DNA of 64,000 nucleotides. Source: an uncultured Dysosmobacter sp. GTDB taxonomy: Bacteria > Bacillota > Clostridia > Oscillospirales > Oscillospiraceae. Location of the stretch: the NCBI GenBank assembly GCA_934590165.1, contig CAKTOO010000006.1, positions 67,909 to 131,908 on the forward strand, given 5' to 3'. Numbering within the stretch: position 1 is the stretch's first letter; every line of letters starts with the position of its first letter. Below are positions 1 through 9,804 of this stretch, one piece after another. A program made the translations under genes and the position numbers. A model generated the notes under the pieces. That model was not told the DNA's origin. It saw nothing but the letters and a program-made list of their open reading frames with translations, and did no database searches.

Positions 1-951
1 TACGAAATGGGCGCCCTCATCGCCACGATGATCTTTATCCTCTACACCGCCGCCTCCGGCCTGTTCGGAGTGGTGTATACGGATGTGGTGCAATTCTTTA
101 TGCTCATCATCTTCGTATATCTGCTTCTCCCCATCTCCAGTGTCAATTTTTTGGGCGGTTTCTCCAGCTTTGCCGCCAATGTGGACACCAAGTATATCAC
201 GCCTTACCTGGACGGTCAGATCCTGGGGGACATCGTCACGTATCTGGTGTTCACCATGGCAGGCGCGGAAATGTGGCAGCGGGCCTTCGCCGCCAAGAAT
301 AAAAAGGCCGCTAAGCGCGGCATGTTCTGGGGCACCGCTGTTTACGCCGTCACCATCGCGCTGCTGTTTTTGATGGCCTTGGCCGCCCAGCAGATTTTGC
401 CGGATGTGGTGGCGGAATACGGCACCGCCGACGCCGTCATCCCGGCCCTGGCTATCAAGATCCTGCCGGCAGGCGTCACGGGCCTGGCCCTGTCCGGTAT
501 CCTCTCCGTCATGATGAGCACCGCCGACAGTTATCTGCTGGTCTCCGTGCAGACCATTGTGGACGATTTGGGCAAGACGGCGGTGCCGAACATGTCCCAG
601 AAAACGGAGCTGCTGCTCTCCCGTGTCGCCTCCGCCCTGCTGGCCCTGGGTGCCCTGGCCATCGCGCTGTATATCAAGAGCGCTTATGACGTGCTCATGT
701 TCGCCTGGGCCTTCTACGCCGCGGCAGCGGGCCTGCCCGCCCTGGCGGCCCTGTACTGGAAAAAGGCCACCTCCGCCGGCGTCATTTCCGGTATGGCGGG
801 CGGCTTCGCGGTAACGGTAGGCTGGAAACTGGCGGGTCAGCCCTTCGGTCTGGGCGCCACGATCCCCGGTGCCATCACCTGCGGCGTGCTGTTGGTAGCC
901 GTGAGCCTTGCGACCTATAAAAAGTATCCCTCCGTCATGGTGGAGGTATAA
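1..951 (+). CDS. Sodium:solute symporter (SSS family), C-terminal part
   Basis: The reading frame is open from the first base, so the N-terminus lies outside the window and 316 residues are visible. The protein is a run of hydrophobic helices, with the family hallmark SVMMSTADSYLL about 170 residues into the visible part; in SSS transporters this helix carries Na+-site Ser/Thr residues. SSS proteins import a solute (sugar, amino acid, carboxylate) with Na+ across the inner membrane; the substrate cannot be read here. The gene ends with TAA before a 14-bp stem hairpin. Na+ coupling fits the predicted Na+-type V-ATPase elsewhere in the window. Confidence 0.9.
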   Translation, partial: YEMGALIATMIFILYTAASGLFGVVYTDVVQFFMLIIFVYLLLPISSVNFLGGFSSFAANVDTKYITPYLDGQILGDIVTYLVFTMAGAEMWQRAFAAKNKKAAKRGMFWGTAVYAVTIALLFLMALAAQQILPDVVAEYGTADAVIPALAIKILPAGVTGLALSGILSVMMSTADSYLLVSVQTIVDDLGKTAVPNMSQKTELLLSRVASALLALGALAIALYIKSAYDVLMFAWAFYAAAAGLPALAALYWKKATSAGVISGMAGGFAVTVGWKLAGQPFGLGATIPGAITCGVLLVAVSLATYKKYPSVMVEV

Positions 952-968
952 AATCGAACAGACGCCAA

Positions 969-1000
969 GCAGGCCGTCCACCTTTCGGTGGACGGCCTGC
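969..1000 (+). terminator. Hairpin after the symporter gene
   Basis: A perfect 14-bp stem (arms 969-982 and 987-1000) with a TTTC loop follows the symporter stop by 17 bp. The T-run after it is weak (CTTATTTCGT), so termination is likely but not classical. Confidence 0.6.
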
Positions 1001-1031
1001 CTTATTTCGTTCCTATCCCGTTTCCCTCCGC

Positions 1032-1142
1032 CGGGAAACCAGTGAAACGTTTCCCGGTGGAAAGCGCAGAAACCGCCGAAAGAGATAAGAACCGCCCCTC
1101 CTTACGCAGGGGCGGTTCGTTCGAAAAGGCGGTTTCTGCGCT
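1032..1142. repeat. Nested inverted repeats between convergent genes
   Basis: Three palindromic pairs are stacked in 110 bp: 1032-1038/1050-1056 (CGGGAAA/TTTCCCG), an outer 15-bp pair 1063-1077/1128-1142, and inside it an 11-bp pair 1089-1099/1108-1118. The outer right arm reaches the stop codon of the HIT gene. It may act as a two-way terminator or as a structured RNA end; no coding potential is seen. Confidence 0.7.
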
Positions 1143-1480
1143 CAACCCGGAGGCCACGTCATATCCCGGCCGGACAGCACATGGAAGTGCAGGTGGAACA
1201 CGCTCTGGCCTGCCTGCTCGCCGATGTTGGACACCACCCGGTAGCTCTCCATTCCCTTTTCCTTGGCCAGCTTCGCGATGACCTCGAAAATGTGGGCCAC
1301 CACGGCGCTGTTGCCGCTGTCCACTTCGGACACGGAGCTGATGTGGGCCTTGGGGACCACCAGGAAGTGGGTGGGCGCCTGAGGCGCGATATCATTGAAA
1401 GCGTAGCAGACGTCATCCTCATAGACCTTGCTGCTGGGGATCTCCCCAGCCACGATCCTGCAGAACAAACAATCAGACAT
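1142..1480 (-). CDS. HIT family protein (HinT-like nucleotide hydrolase)
   Basis: This 112-aa protein starts CLFCRIVAGEIPS and ends with the histidine-triad block QSVFHLHFHVLSGRD (HxHxH), the active site of the family. HIT proteins of this branch hydrolyse nucleoside phosphoramidates such as AMP-lysine and act in the cytoplasm; the Cys pair near the N-terminus is the usual metal site. Start chosen at ATG 1480 because AGGAGGG lies just upstream. It is the last gene of the alaS operon, 19 bp after the preceding stop. An aminoacyl-AMP clearing role beside alaS is attractive but inferred. Confidence 0.93.
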   Translation of the reverse strand: MSDCLFCRIVAGEIPSSKVYEDDVCYAFNDIAPQAPTHFLVVPKAHISSVSEVDSGNSAVVAHIFEVIAKLAKEKGMESYRVVSNIGEQAGQSVFHLHFHVLSGRDMTWPPG

Positions 1481-1499
1481 TTGGATACCCTCCTTTGCT

Positions 1500-2102
1500 T
1501 CAGATAAACTGATGATACGCCGGATCGTACCGATAGTCAAGGGCTGCCAGCGTATCGGAGATGACCTGCTGGTCCGCGTTCAGGGCAGCACACAGGTCCT
1601 CCAGAGTCTCAAATTCATCCCGGGCAAAAAGGTAATGCAGCTCATTTTGCGTGCCGTCCGGCCCGTAGCGGAAGATCCAAAAGGAGCGGCAGCCGCCGTA
1701 GAAATACTGGTGCACCATGGCCCCGTCCGTCAGCGGCTCCGTATAGCAGTTCATCTCCACGGCGTCCAACTCCCAGCAGTCGATGCTCCGCCCATTGTAG
1801 TGAAAAACCGCGTTCATCCCCGCCGGGGCATCTTCTAGCTGGAGCAGAAGCTCGTCACCACCGTCGCCGTCCAGGTCTTGAAAGCCGTACTCCAGGCCGC
1901 CGACCTCCCAGCAAAACCGCCAGTTTTCCGCCGTTCCGCTGTCAGCCAGCAGGGACACATCCCCACGTAGCAGCGCGTCATATGCCGCCTCCGAACCCGG
2001 TATGGCTGTCTCCGCCCGGTGCTGTCCGGTATGAAGGGACAGCACCAGACAGAGTACTCCAATCGCTGCAAACAGGATGCGGTCCCGCACGGCAGGCCCC
2101 AT
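1500..2102 (-). CDS. Hypothetical exported/anchored protein with DxDGDGxxEL motif
   Basis: This 200-aa protein has a short charged N-terminus and one hydrophobic segment (about residues 9-24), then an extracytoplasmic domain. Residues near 80 read FQDLDGDGGDELLL, a calcium-loop-like DxDGDG motif found in FG-GAP/dockerin-type repeats. No family was recognised. ATG 2102 lies one base past the alaS stop (2104), so it is co-transcribed with alaS and probably translationally coupled. A similar DLDGNGxxEL motif occurs in the BlaR1-like protein at 19.2-23.0 kb. Confidence 0.75.
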   Translation of the reverse strand: MGPAVRDRILFAAIGVLCLVLSLHTGQHRAETAIPGSEAAYDALLRGDVSLLADSGTAENWRFCWEVGGLEYGFQDLDGDGGDELLLQLEDAPAGMNAVFHYNGRSIDCWELDAVEMNCYTEPLTDGAMVHQYFYGGCRSFWIFRYGPDGTQNELHYLFARDEFETLEDLCAALNADQQVISDTLAALDYRYDPAYHQFI

Positions 2103-2103
2103 C

Positions 2104-4746
<2,643 letters not shown>

Positions 4747-4805
4747 AATGTTGTTTCCTCCTAAAATATATTTTTGTGTTTTTGTCATCTATGTGCCACC
4801 GGGGC

Positions 4806-5048
4806 AATCAAAAAAGCCTCCACCCCATGTTAGGGGCGAAGGCTTGCTTCACGGTACCACCCTAATTATCCCCCTTTCGGGGGCATCTTAGCCATCCGGT
4901 AACGGGGATGAACCGTTCCGCTCGTCGCGGACTGCTCCAAAGTGGCTGCTTCGCGGCGTGGGCAAGGGGCTTTCACCGTCTCCCCTCTCGCTTCGGCCGG
5001 TTTCGCAAAGCTGGCTTTGTCATGGCGTTTTTCTTGTCGAACGAAAAT
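4806..5048 (-). promoter_or_regulatory. T-box riboswitch leader of alaS
   Basis: Read on the minus strand, AGGGTGGTACCGTG (4850-4863) is the conserved T-box sequence that pairs with the tRNA acceptor end. It is followed by a terminator hairpin (about 4810-4845) ending in a T-run, then the alaS start. Upstream lies a structured Stem I-like region. Uncharged tRNA-Ala should favour the antiterminator. The specifier codon could not be assigned with confidence by eye. Confidence 0.93.
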
Positions 5049-5076
5049 ATTATATCCTGTTTACGGGATTTGTCAA
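5049..5076 (-). promoter_or_regulatory. Promoter of the alaS T-box operon
   Basis: On the minus strand TTGACA (5071-5076) and TATAAT (5049-5054) are separated by 16 bp, both perfect consensus hexamers. The -35 box contains the TGA stop (5073-5075) of the preceding small gene. Confidence 0.9.
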
Positions 5077-5258
5077 GCAGGGTCCCGCTGTTTTTTGGCC
5101 GCTTTCTTTCCCTTTACCATCACGCACTCGCCGGTGCGGGCACACTGGCCGCAGCCGCAGCAGGAGACCGCGCCGCTTTTGTGGTTGTTGACCTTGTACC
5201 ATGCCCAGGCCGCTCCGCCCAGTGCCAGACCCAGCAATAACCATGTGACCCACATCAT
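5073..5258 (-). CDS. Small Cys-rich single-TM protein (FeoB-associated-like)
   Basis: This 61-aa protein has one N-terminal transmembrane helix (WVTWLLLGLALGGAAWAW), then SCCGCGQCARTGEC with five closely spaced cysteines and a Lys-rich tail. The layout matches the FeoB-associated Cys-rich membrane proteins of Firmicutes, although no feoA/feoB is in the window. ATG 5258 has AAAGGAGGG upstream and overlaps the stop of the preceding gene by 4 bp (ATGA), so the two are coupled. A metal-binding role is inferred from the cysteines only. Confidence 0.7.
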   Translation of the reverse strand: MMWVTWLLLGLALGGAAWAWYKVNNHKSGAVSCCGCGQCARTGECVMVKGKKAAKKQRDPA

Positions 5259-5716
5259 CGGCGTATCCCTCCTTTTAGGGAAAGTGTACCATGGGAAAGC
5301 GCATTCGTCAGTGGCATCTGCAACAGCCAAAGCCCCAGCAACGGCAGCAGCCGCTCAGCCGGTTCCGGCAGCGGCGGCAAAGGCACCTCCTGGGGCTCCA
5401 GAACAGAACCATCCAAACGGGGCAAGGCCCGCTGGATGCAAAGCACCGGCTCCGCCAGACTGGACAAGGTCAGGCTGTCCCGCGGCGAAAGGCCGCAGGT
5501 GACCACCGTGCCAACTCCCTCCGGTATCCGGCAGCCGCCAGGCACCAGCAAAACGCGGCACCGCAGGCGCCGCCCCGCCAAATTCGCGCATCCCTCCGGC
5601 GTCAGGGCCAGCAGGTCCCAGACAGTTCGCACCGCTTCTTCCCCGCCAGGGCAAACTGTACCCGGCGGCAGCCAGGTTCTCCACCGGTCCGGACAGGGAA
5701 ACACCCCACAGCGCAC
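5255..5716 (-). CDS. Hypothetical protein, coupled to the Cys-rich gene
   Basis: This 153-aa frame is supported by its 4-bp overlap with the downstream Cys-rich gene and by a GAGGTGG site before GTG 5716. Its centre (VVTCGLSPRDSLTLSSLAE, then LCIQRALPRLDG and LEPQEVPLP) looks like a folded domain of a small uncharacterised clostridial family, and the C-terminus has a hydrophobic stretch. No catalytic motif is visible and no function is proposed. The start is uncertain because no ATG lies near the expected position. Confidence 0.55.
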   Translation of the reverse strand: MRCGVFPCPDRWRTWLPPGTVCPGGEEAVRTVWDLLALTPEGCANLAGRRLRCRVLLVPGGCRIPEGVGTVVTCGLSPRDSLTLSSLAEPVLCIQRALPRLDGSVLEPQEVPLPPLPEPAERLLPLLGLWLLQMPLTNALSHGTLSLKGGIRR

Positions 5717-5837
5717 TTGCACCACCTCATGGATAGTGTGGCCTTTCAGCGGTGTTCCATGCGAAAAATTTCCCTCGTCTTTTTGAAAAGCATGTGCTAT
5801 ACTAAGCCACAGGAACTTAAATTTTGAGGTGACAACC

Positions 5838-6368
5838 TTGCATTTCTGGGCACATTTGAAAACCGTCCACCGCCACCGGGCGCTGGTGCGGAAATACTGC
5901 TTCCGGCTGGGGCTGTACTGGCAGGGGCTGACCCACGACCTGTCCAAATACTCCCCTGTGGAGTTTTTAGCCGGCGTCAAGTACTTTCAGGGGGACCACA
6001 GCCCCAACGACGCCCAGCGCAAGCGGTACGGGTACAGCGCCTCCTGGATGCACCACAAGGGCCGCAACCGCCACCACTTTGAGTACTGGACGGATTACGC
6101 CCCAGACGGCTCCGGCATCGCCGGCGTGGATATGCCGAAAAAATATGTGGCGGAGATGTTCTGTGACCGTCTGGCCGCCAGCAAGGTCTACCGGGGCGAA
6201 GCGTTTGACCCCGGCGACCCGTACAAGTTCTTCCTCCGGGGTAAGCAGCGCCGCCTGCTGCTCCACCCCAACACGGAGACATTGCTGGAGCACATTCTGC
6301 TGACGCTGAAGGACGAGGGCGAGGACGCCGCGTTTGACTACGTGCGGCGGGAGGTTTTGGGAAAATAA
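5838..6368 (+). CDS. DUF5662 family protein
   Basis: This 176-aa protein carries the family pattern KTVHRHRALVRKYCFRLGLY, GLTHDLSKYSPVEF and SWMHHKGRNRHHFEYW. The repeated His and His-Asp pairs suggest a metal-dependent fold, but the biochemical role is unknown. TTG 5838 is chosen because GAGGTGA (5826-5832) lies 5 bp upstream and the product then starts at the usual family position; a GTG at 5829 overlaps that ribosome binding site. It is transcribed away from the two small genes to its left and ends at a strong terminator. Confidence 0.8.
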   Translation: MHFWAHLKTVHRHRALVRKYCFRLGLYWQGLTHDLSKYSPVEFLAGVKYFQGDHSPNDAQRKRYGYSASWMHHKGRNRHHFEYWTDYAPDGSGIAGVDMPKKYVAEMFCDRLAASKVYRGEAFDPGDPYKFFLRGKQRRLLLHPNTETLLEHILLTLKDEGEDAAFDYVRREVLGK

Positions 6369-6371
6369 CAG

Positions 6372-6407
6372 CAGCGCCGGGAGTATGCTCCCGGCGCTGT
6401 TTCTTTT
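6372..6407 (+). terminator. Intrinsic terminator after DUF5662 gene
   Basis: A 12-bp GC-rich stem (6372-6383/6388-6399) with a 4-nt loop is followed by TTTCTTTT. It lies between convergent genes and its T-run overlaps the end of the XRE gene. Confidence 0.9.
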
Positions 6408-7033
6408 CAAAGCAATCTGCTGACCGCCATACCGGCGGCACGGACACCCACAACGCTGATACCTGCCGCGGCCCAGCCAACGGACACCATGCCCAGGGCC
6501 ACGGCCCCGGCGGCAATCATGCCCAGCGAAAAGATGCCTGCCGAGATCAGGCCGATGCTCACCACGCCCACGGAGAAATTGCCGATGGCGATGACACCCA
6601 CCGCCAAACTGTTTGAGGAAGGATGCCGGTCACGGCCAAAGCGGATGGACACCAGCGGCAGGCCAAAGATGCGGGTCTTGCTGGTGTAGCGGTAATAGGG
6701 TCCCCAGCTGCCCCGGTAATCGCTGGCCAGCGCGTCCAGCTTTTGCTCCAGGCGGGCAGTGTCCACGCTGTTCTCTGCCGCCTGCTCCTGTTCCTCTATG
6801 TGATCCTTTACCAGGTAGTCCACGCTGACACCGAACAGTTCTGACAAGGCAATCAGCTTCACAAGCTCAGGCATGGCGGCGCCGCTCTCCCATTTACTGA
6901 CGGACTGCCGGGTGACGCCCAGCTGGTCCGCCAACTGCTCCTGGGAAAGCCCTGCCTTTTTACGGAGGTCTGTCAGCTTTGCGGAAAATTCCATATGCGG
7001 TACACTCGCTTTCAGTTTGGATGGCTTGATCAT
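6407..7033 (-). CDS. XRE-family regulator with glycine-pentad repeat tail
   Basis: This 208-aa protein has an N-terminal Cro/C1-type helix-turn-helix (about residues 16-70, with LSQEQLADQLGVTRQSVSKWE), a charged linker, and a hydrophobic C-terminal tail in which glycine recurs exactly every fifth residue from 146 to 201 (pattern Gxx[SA]x, e.g. GVVSIGLISAGIFSL). HTH proteins with such tails are seen in Clostridia; the tail may be membrane-associated or form a stacked repeat, which is inferred. The start is either ATG 7033 or ATG 6994 (MEFSAKL, a common start for this family). Neither has a strong Shine-Dalgarno. Confidence 0.88.
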   Translation of the reverse strand: MIKPSKLKASVPHMEFSAKLTDLRKKAGLSQEQLADQLGVTRQSVSKWESGAAMPELVKLIALSELFGVSVDYLVKDHIEEQEQAAENSVDTARLEQKLDALASDYRGSWGPYYRYTSKTRIFGLPLVSIRFGRDRHPSSNSLAVGVIAIGNFSVGVVSIGLISAGIFSLGMIAAGAVALGMVSVGWAAAGISVVGVRAAGMAVSRLL

Positions 7034-7038
7034 AAAAC

Positions 7039-7070
7039 ACCCGCCGCGTTTTGACAAGAACGCGGCGGGT
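7039..7070. repeat. Perfect 12-bp inverted repeat upstream of the XRE gene
   Basis: Arms 7039-7050 and 7059-7070 (ACCCGCCGCGTT/AACGCGGCGGGT) flank an 8-nt centre. The repeat lies 5 bp before ATG 7033 and just downstream of a minus-strand TTGACA (7078-7083), so it could be an autoregulatory operator or an RNA hairpin that masks the start. Confidence 0.65.
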
Positions 7071-7113
7071 GGAAGTTTGTCAACCGCGGGTTGCACCGCT
7101 TGTGCCGCAAGGA

Positions 7114-7137
7114 AAAGCCGCCGGGAATTCCCGGCGG
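7114..7137 (-). terminator. Terminator after the flavoprotein gene
   Basis: On the minus strand an 8-bp stem (CCGCCGGG/CCCGGCGG, 7118-7125/7130-7137) with AATT loop is followed by CTTTTCC, 17 bp after the flavoprotein stop. Confidence 0.7.
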
Positions 7138-7154
7138 TTATATATTCCTTTGGC

Positions 7155-8552
7155 TCAACCCTCTTCCGCGATCTTGCGGCCCATAAGGGTGCCCATGACG
7201 GAGGCCATCATGAGGCCCCGGGTCCAGCCGGAGCTGTCGCCCAGGCAGTGGAGACCCTTCAGGCTGGTGTTGAAGTCCGTGTCCATCTTCACCCGGTTGG
7301 AGTAGAACTTCAGCTCGGGAGAGTACAGCAGTGTCTCATAAGCGGCAAAGCCCGGCACCACGTAATCCATGGCCTGGATGAAGTTGATGATGTTGATCAT
7401 GGCCCGGTAAGGCATGGCGGCGGTGATGTCGCCAGCCACGGCGTCCGGCAGCGTGGGCCGGATGTTGGACTGGGCCAGTTCCTTCTGCCAGGTACGCTTG
7501 CCGTCCAGAATGTCGCCAAAGCGCTGGACCAGGATCTGGCCGTTGGCCAGCATGTTGGTCAACTCGCCCACCTTCTGGGCGTAGGCGATGGGCTGGTTGA
7601 AGGGCACAGAGAAGTTATGGGAGCACAGAATGGAGAGGTTCGTATTGTCGCTCTTCAGGTCCTTGTAGGAATGGCCGTTGACCACTGCCAGATTGTTGTC
7701 GTAATTCTCCTGGCTGACAAAGCCGCCGGGGTTCTGGCAGAAGGTGCGGACCTTGTTCTTGAAGGGCCGGGGATAGCCCACCAGCTTGGACTCGTACAGC
7801 ACCCGGTTCACGGTCTCCATGACCTCGTTGCGGACCTCCACCCGGACGCCGATGTCCACGGTGCCGGGAGCATGGGCGATGTTGTGCTCAGCGCAGAGCT
7901 TTTCCAGCCAGTCGGCACCCCGGCGTCCGGTGGCCACCACGGTGTGCTTGGCATAGATCTCCAGGTCTGTCTTGCCGTTGGAGATGGAGACACCCTTGCA
8001 GACATCATTCTCCAGGATCAGGTTGCTGCACTCGTAGCCGAAATACATCTCCACGCCGTTTTCCTGGAGGTAGCGCTCAATGGCCAGGTAAATGGCCTGG
8101 GCCTTTTCCGTGCCCATGTGGCGGATGGGGCAGTCCACCAGCTTCAGTCCCGCCTGGATGGCCCGCTTGCGGATCTCCTTGCGTTCCTCCTCGTGCTCCA
8201 GGCCCTCAATGTGGGTATCCGCGCCGAAATCCAGATAGATCTGATCGGCGTAATGGATGGTCTCCTGGGCCAGGTCCGCGCCGATGAGGGTGGGCAGGTC
8301 GCCGCCCACCTCGTAGCTGAGAGACAGCTTGCCGTCGGAGAAGGCACCGGCGCCGGAAAAGCCGGTGGTGATATGACAATAGGGCTTGCAGTTCACGCAC
8401 TTGCGGGTCTTGTCCTTGGGGCAGTGGCGCTTTTCCACCGGCTGTCCCTTTTCCACCATGATGATCTTCTGCTGGCTGCCCTTTTTGATCATCTCCAGGG
8501 CGGTGAAAATACCGGCCGGGCCGGCGCCGACGATGACAACATCTGCGTTCAT
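7155..8552 (-). CDS. NAD(P)/FAD-dependent oxidoreductase (COG2509 type)
   Basis: This 465-aa flavoprotein begins with a dinucleotide-binding motif (DVVIVGAGPAGIFTALEM) for FAD. Next comes a Cys-rich segment (CPKDKTRKCVNCKPYC) and the conserved SGAGAFSDGKL, a combination typical of the uncharacterised 'FAD-dependent dehydrogenase' family. It ends with GDSSGWTRGLMMASVMG, the FAD-contacting C-terminal loop. The cytoplasmic substrate is unknown. ATG 8552 has AGAGGAAATT upstream. It follows the U32 gene by 16 bp in the same direction, so both probably belong to one transcript starting at mltG. Confidence 0.92.
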   Translation of the reverse strand: MNADVVIVGAGPAGIFTALEMIKKGSQQKIIMVEKGQPVEKRHCPKDKTRKCVNCKPYCHITTGFSGAGAFSDGKLSLSYEVGGDLPTLIGADLAQETIHYADQIYLDFGADTHIEGLEHEEERKEIRKRAIQAGLKLVDCPIRHMGTEKAQAIYLAIERYLQENGVEMYFGYECSNLILENDVCKGVSISNGKTDLEIYAKHTVVATGRRGADWLEKLCAEHNIAHAPGTVDIGVRVEVRNEVMETVNRVLYESKLVGYPRPFKNKVRTFCQNPGGFVSQENYDNNLAVVNGHSYKDLKSDNTNLSILCSHNFSVPFNQPIAYAQKVGELTNMLANGQILVQRFGDILDGKRTWQKELAQSNIRPTLPDAVAGDITAAMPYRAMINIINFIQAMDYVVPGFAAYETLLYSPELKFYSNRVKMDTDFNTSLKGLHCLGDSSGWTRGLMMASVMGTLMGRKIAEEG

Positions 8553-8568
8553 AATTTCCTCTTTCTCC

Positions 8569-9804
8569 TCATTTGGCTGATAGTTCCACCGCGTGGCGCA
8601 CCAGGGTAAAGGGCGGCACCGGGCGCGGCAATTTCATATGGAAGGCCATCTGCGGGGTCCGGGGCTCGTCCAGGATCATCCCTTCCCCATCCGTCATTTC
8701 CGGGACGGTCATGGCAAAGGGCCGCAGGTCCGGACCCACCAACTCCACGGTATCTCCGGCGCGGAATTTGTTCCGCAGGGACAGCGTGGCGTTGCCTGCT
8801 TCGTCGCAATCGGTGACAAGCGCAACCACTTGCCATTCTCTGATATACCGGGAATTATTGTAATACTGTCCCGGGGGACCATAATAAAAGCCCGTGGAAT
8901 AAGGCCGGTGGCTCACGTGCTCCACCTCGTCCCGCCAGACGCTGTCCGCGGGCCTTCCGGCCGCCGCGTCATCCAGACAGTGGCGGTAGGCACCGGTGAC
9001 GATGGCGGCGTAATAGGCGGACTTGGCCCGTCCTTCGATCTTCAGGCTGTCCAATCCCGCGTCCATCAGGTCCGCCAGGTGGTCGATCATGCACATATCC
9101 CGGGAGTTGAGAATGTATGTGCCCTTGGCATCCTCCTCAACGGGGAAATACTCCCCGGGGCGCTTTTCCTCCATCAGGGCATACTGATAGCGGCAGGGCT
9201 GGGCACAGGCGCCCCGGCTGGAGTCCCGGCCCGTCATGTAATTGGAGAGCAGGCAACGGCCAGAATAGCTGACGCACATGGCGCCGTGGACAAAGGCCTC
9301 GATCTCCAGGTCCGCCGGGGTCTTTTCCCGGATGGTGCGGATCTCCTCCAGTCCCACCTCCCGGGCCAAGATCACCCGGGAGGCACCCAGGTCATACCAG
9401 GCCCGGGCAGTCTCATAATTGCTGATGCTGGCCTGGGTGGAAACATGCCGCTGGCAGCGGGGTGCGTACTTCCCCGCCAGAGTAAAGGCCCCCAGGTCCG
9501 CCACAATGAGGGCATCCACCCCGGCGTCGTTCAAGCGCTCCAGATGCTCCGGCAGGCGGGCGATCTCATCGTTTCGGGGCATGGTATTGATGGTGCAGTG
9601 GACCCGGACGCCGTGGCGGTGGGCAAAGTCCACCGCCCGGGGCAGCTCCTCCGGGGAAAAATTCCCCGCAAAGGCCCGCATCCCGAAGTCCGTGCCCGCC
9701 AGATACACCGCGTCGGCACCATACAGCACCGCCATTTTCAGCCGTTCCATATCCCCCGCCGGAGCCAGCAGCTCCGGCTTTTTTCTCGTGTCAGTTTCCA
9801 ACAT
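8569..9804 (-). CDS. U32 family peptidase-like protein (tRNA hydroxylation type)
   Basis: This 411-aa protein begins with PELLAPAGDMERLKMAVLYG, the U32 signature start, and has the Cys-containing core EAFVHGAMCVSYSGRCLLSN followed by CAQPCRYQY. These cysteines bind an iron-sulfur cluster in relatives. Members such as B. subtilis YrrN/YrrO and E. coli YegQ (TrhP) act in prephenate-dependent hydroxylation of tRNA wobble uridine; the mltG neighbour matches the B. subtilis order and supports that assignment. ATG 9804 overlaps the end of mltG by 14 bp. Confidence 0.9.
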   Translation of the reverse strand: MLETDTRKKPELLAPAGDMERLKMAVLYGADAVYLAGTDFGMRAFAGNFSPEELPRAVDFAHRHGVRVHCTINTMPRNDEIARLPEHLERLNDAGVDALIVADLGAFTLAGKYAPRCQRHVSTQASISNYETARAWYDLGASRVILAREVGLEEIRTIREKTPADLEIEAFVHGAMCVSYSGRCLLSNYMTGRDSSRGACAQPCRYQYALMEEKRPGEYFPVEEDAKGTYILNSRDMCMIDHLADLMDAGLDSLKIEGRAKSAYYAAIVTGAYRHCLDDAAAGRPADSVWRDEVEHVSHRPYSTGFYYGPPGQYYNNSRYIREWQVVALVTDCDEAGNATLSLRNKFRAGDTVELVGPDLRPFAMTVPEMTDGEGMILDEPRTPQMAFHMKLPRPVPPFTLVRHAVELSAK

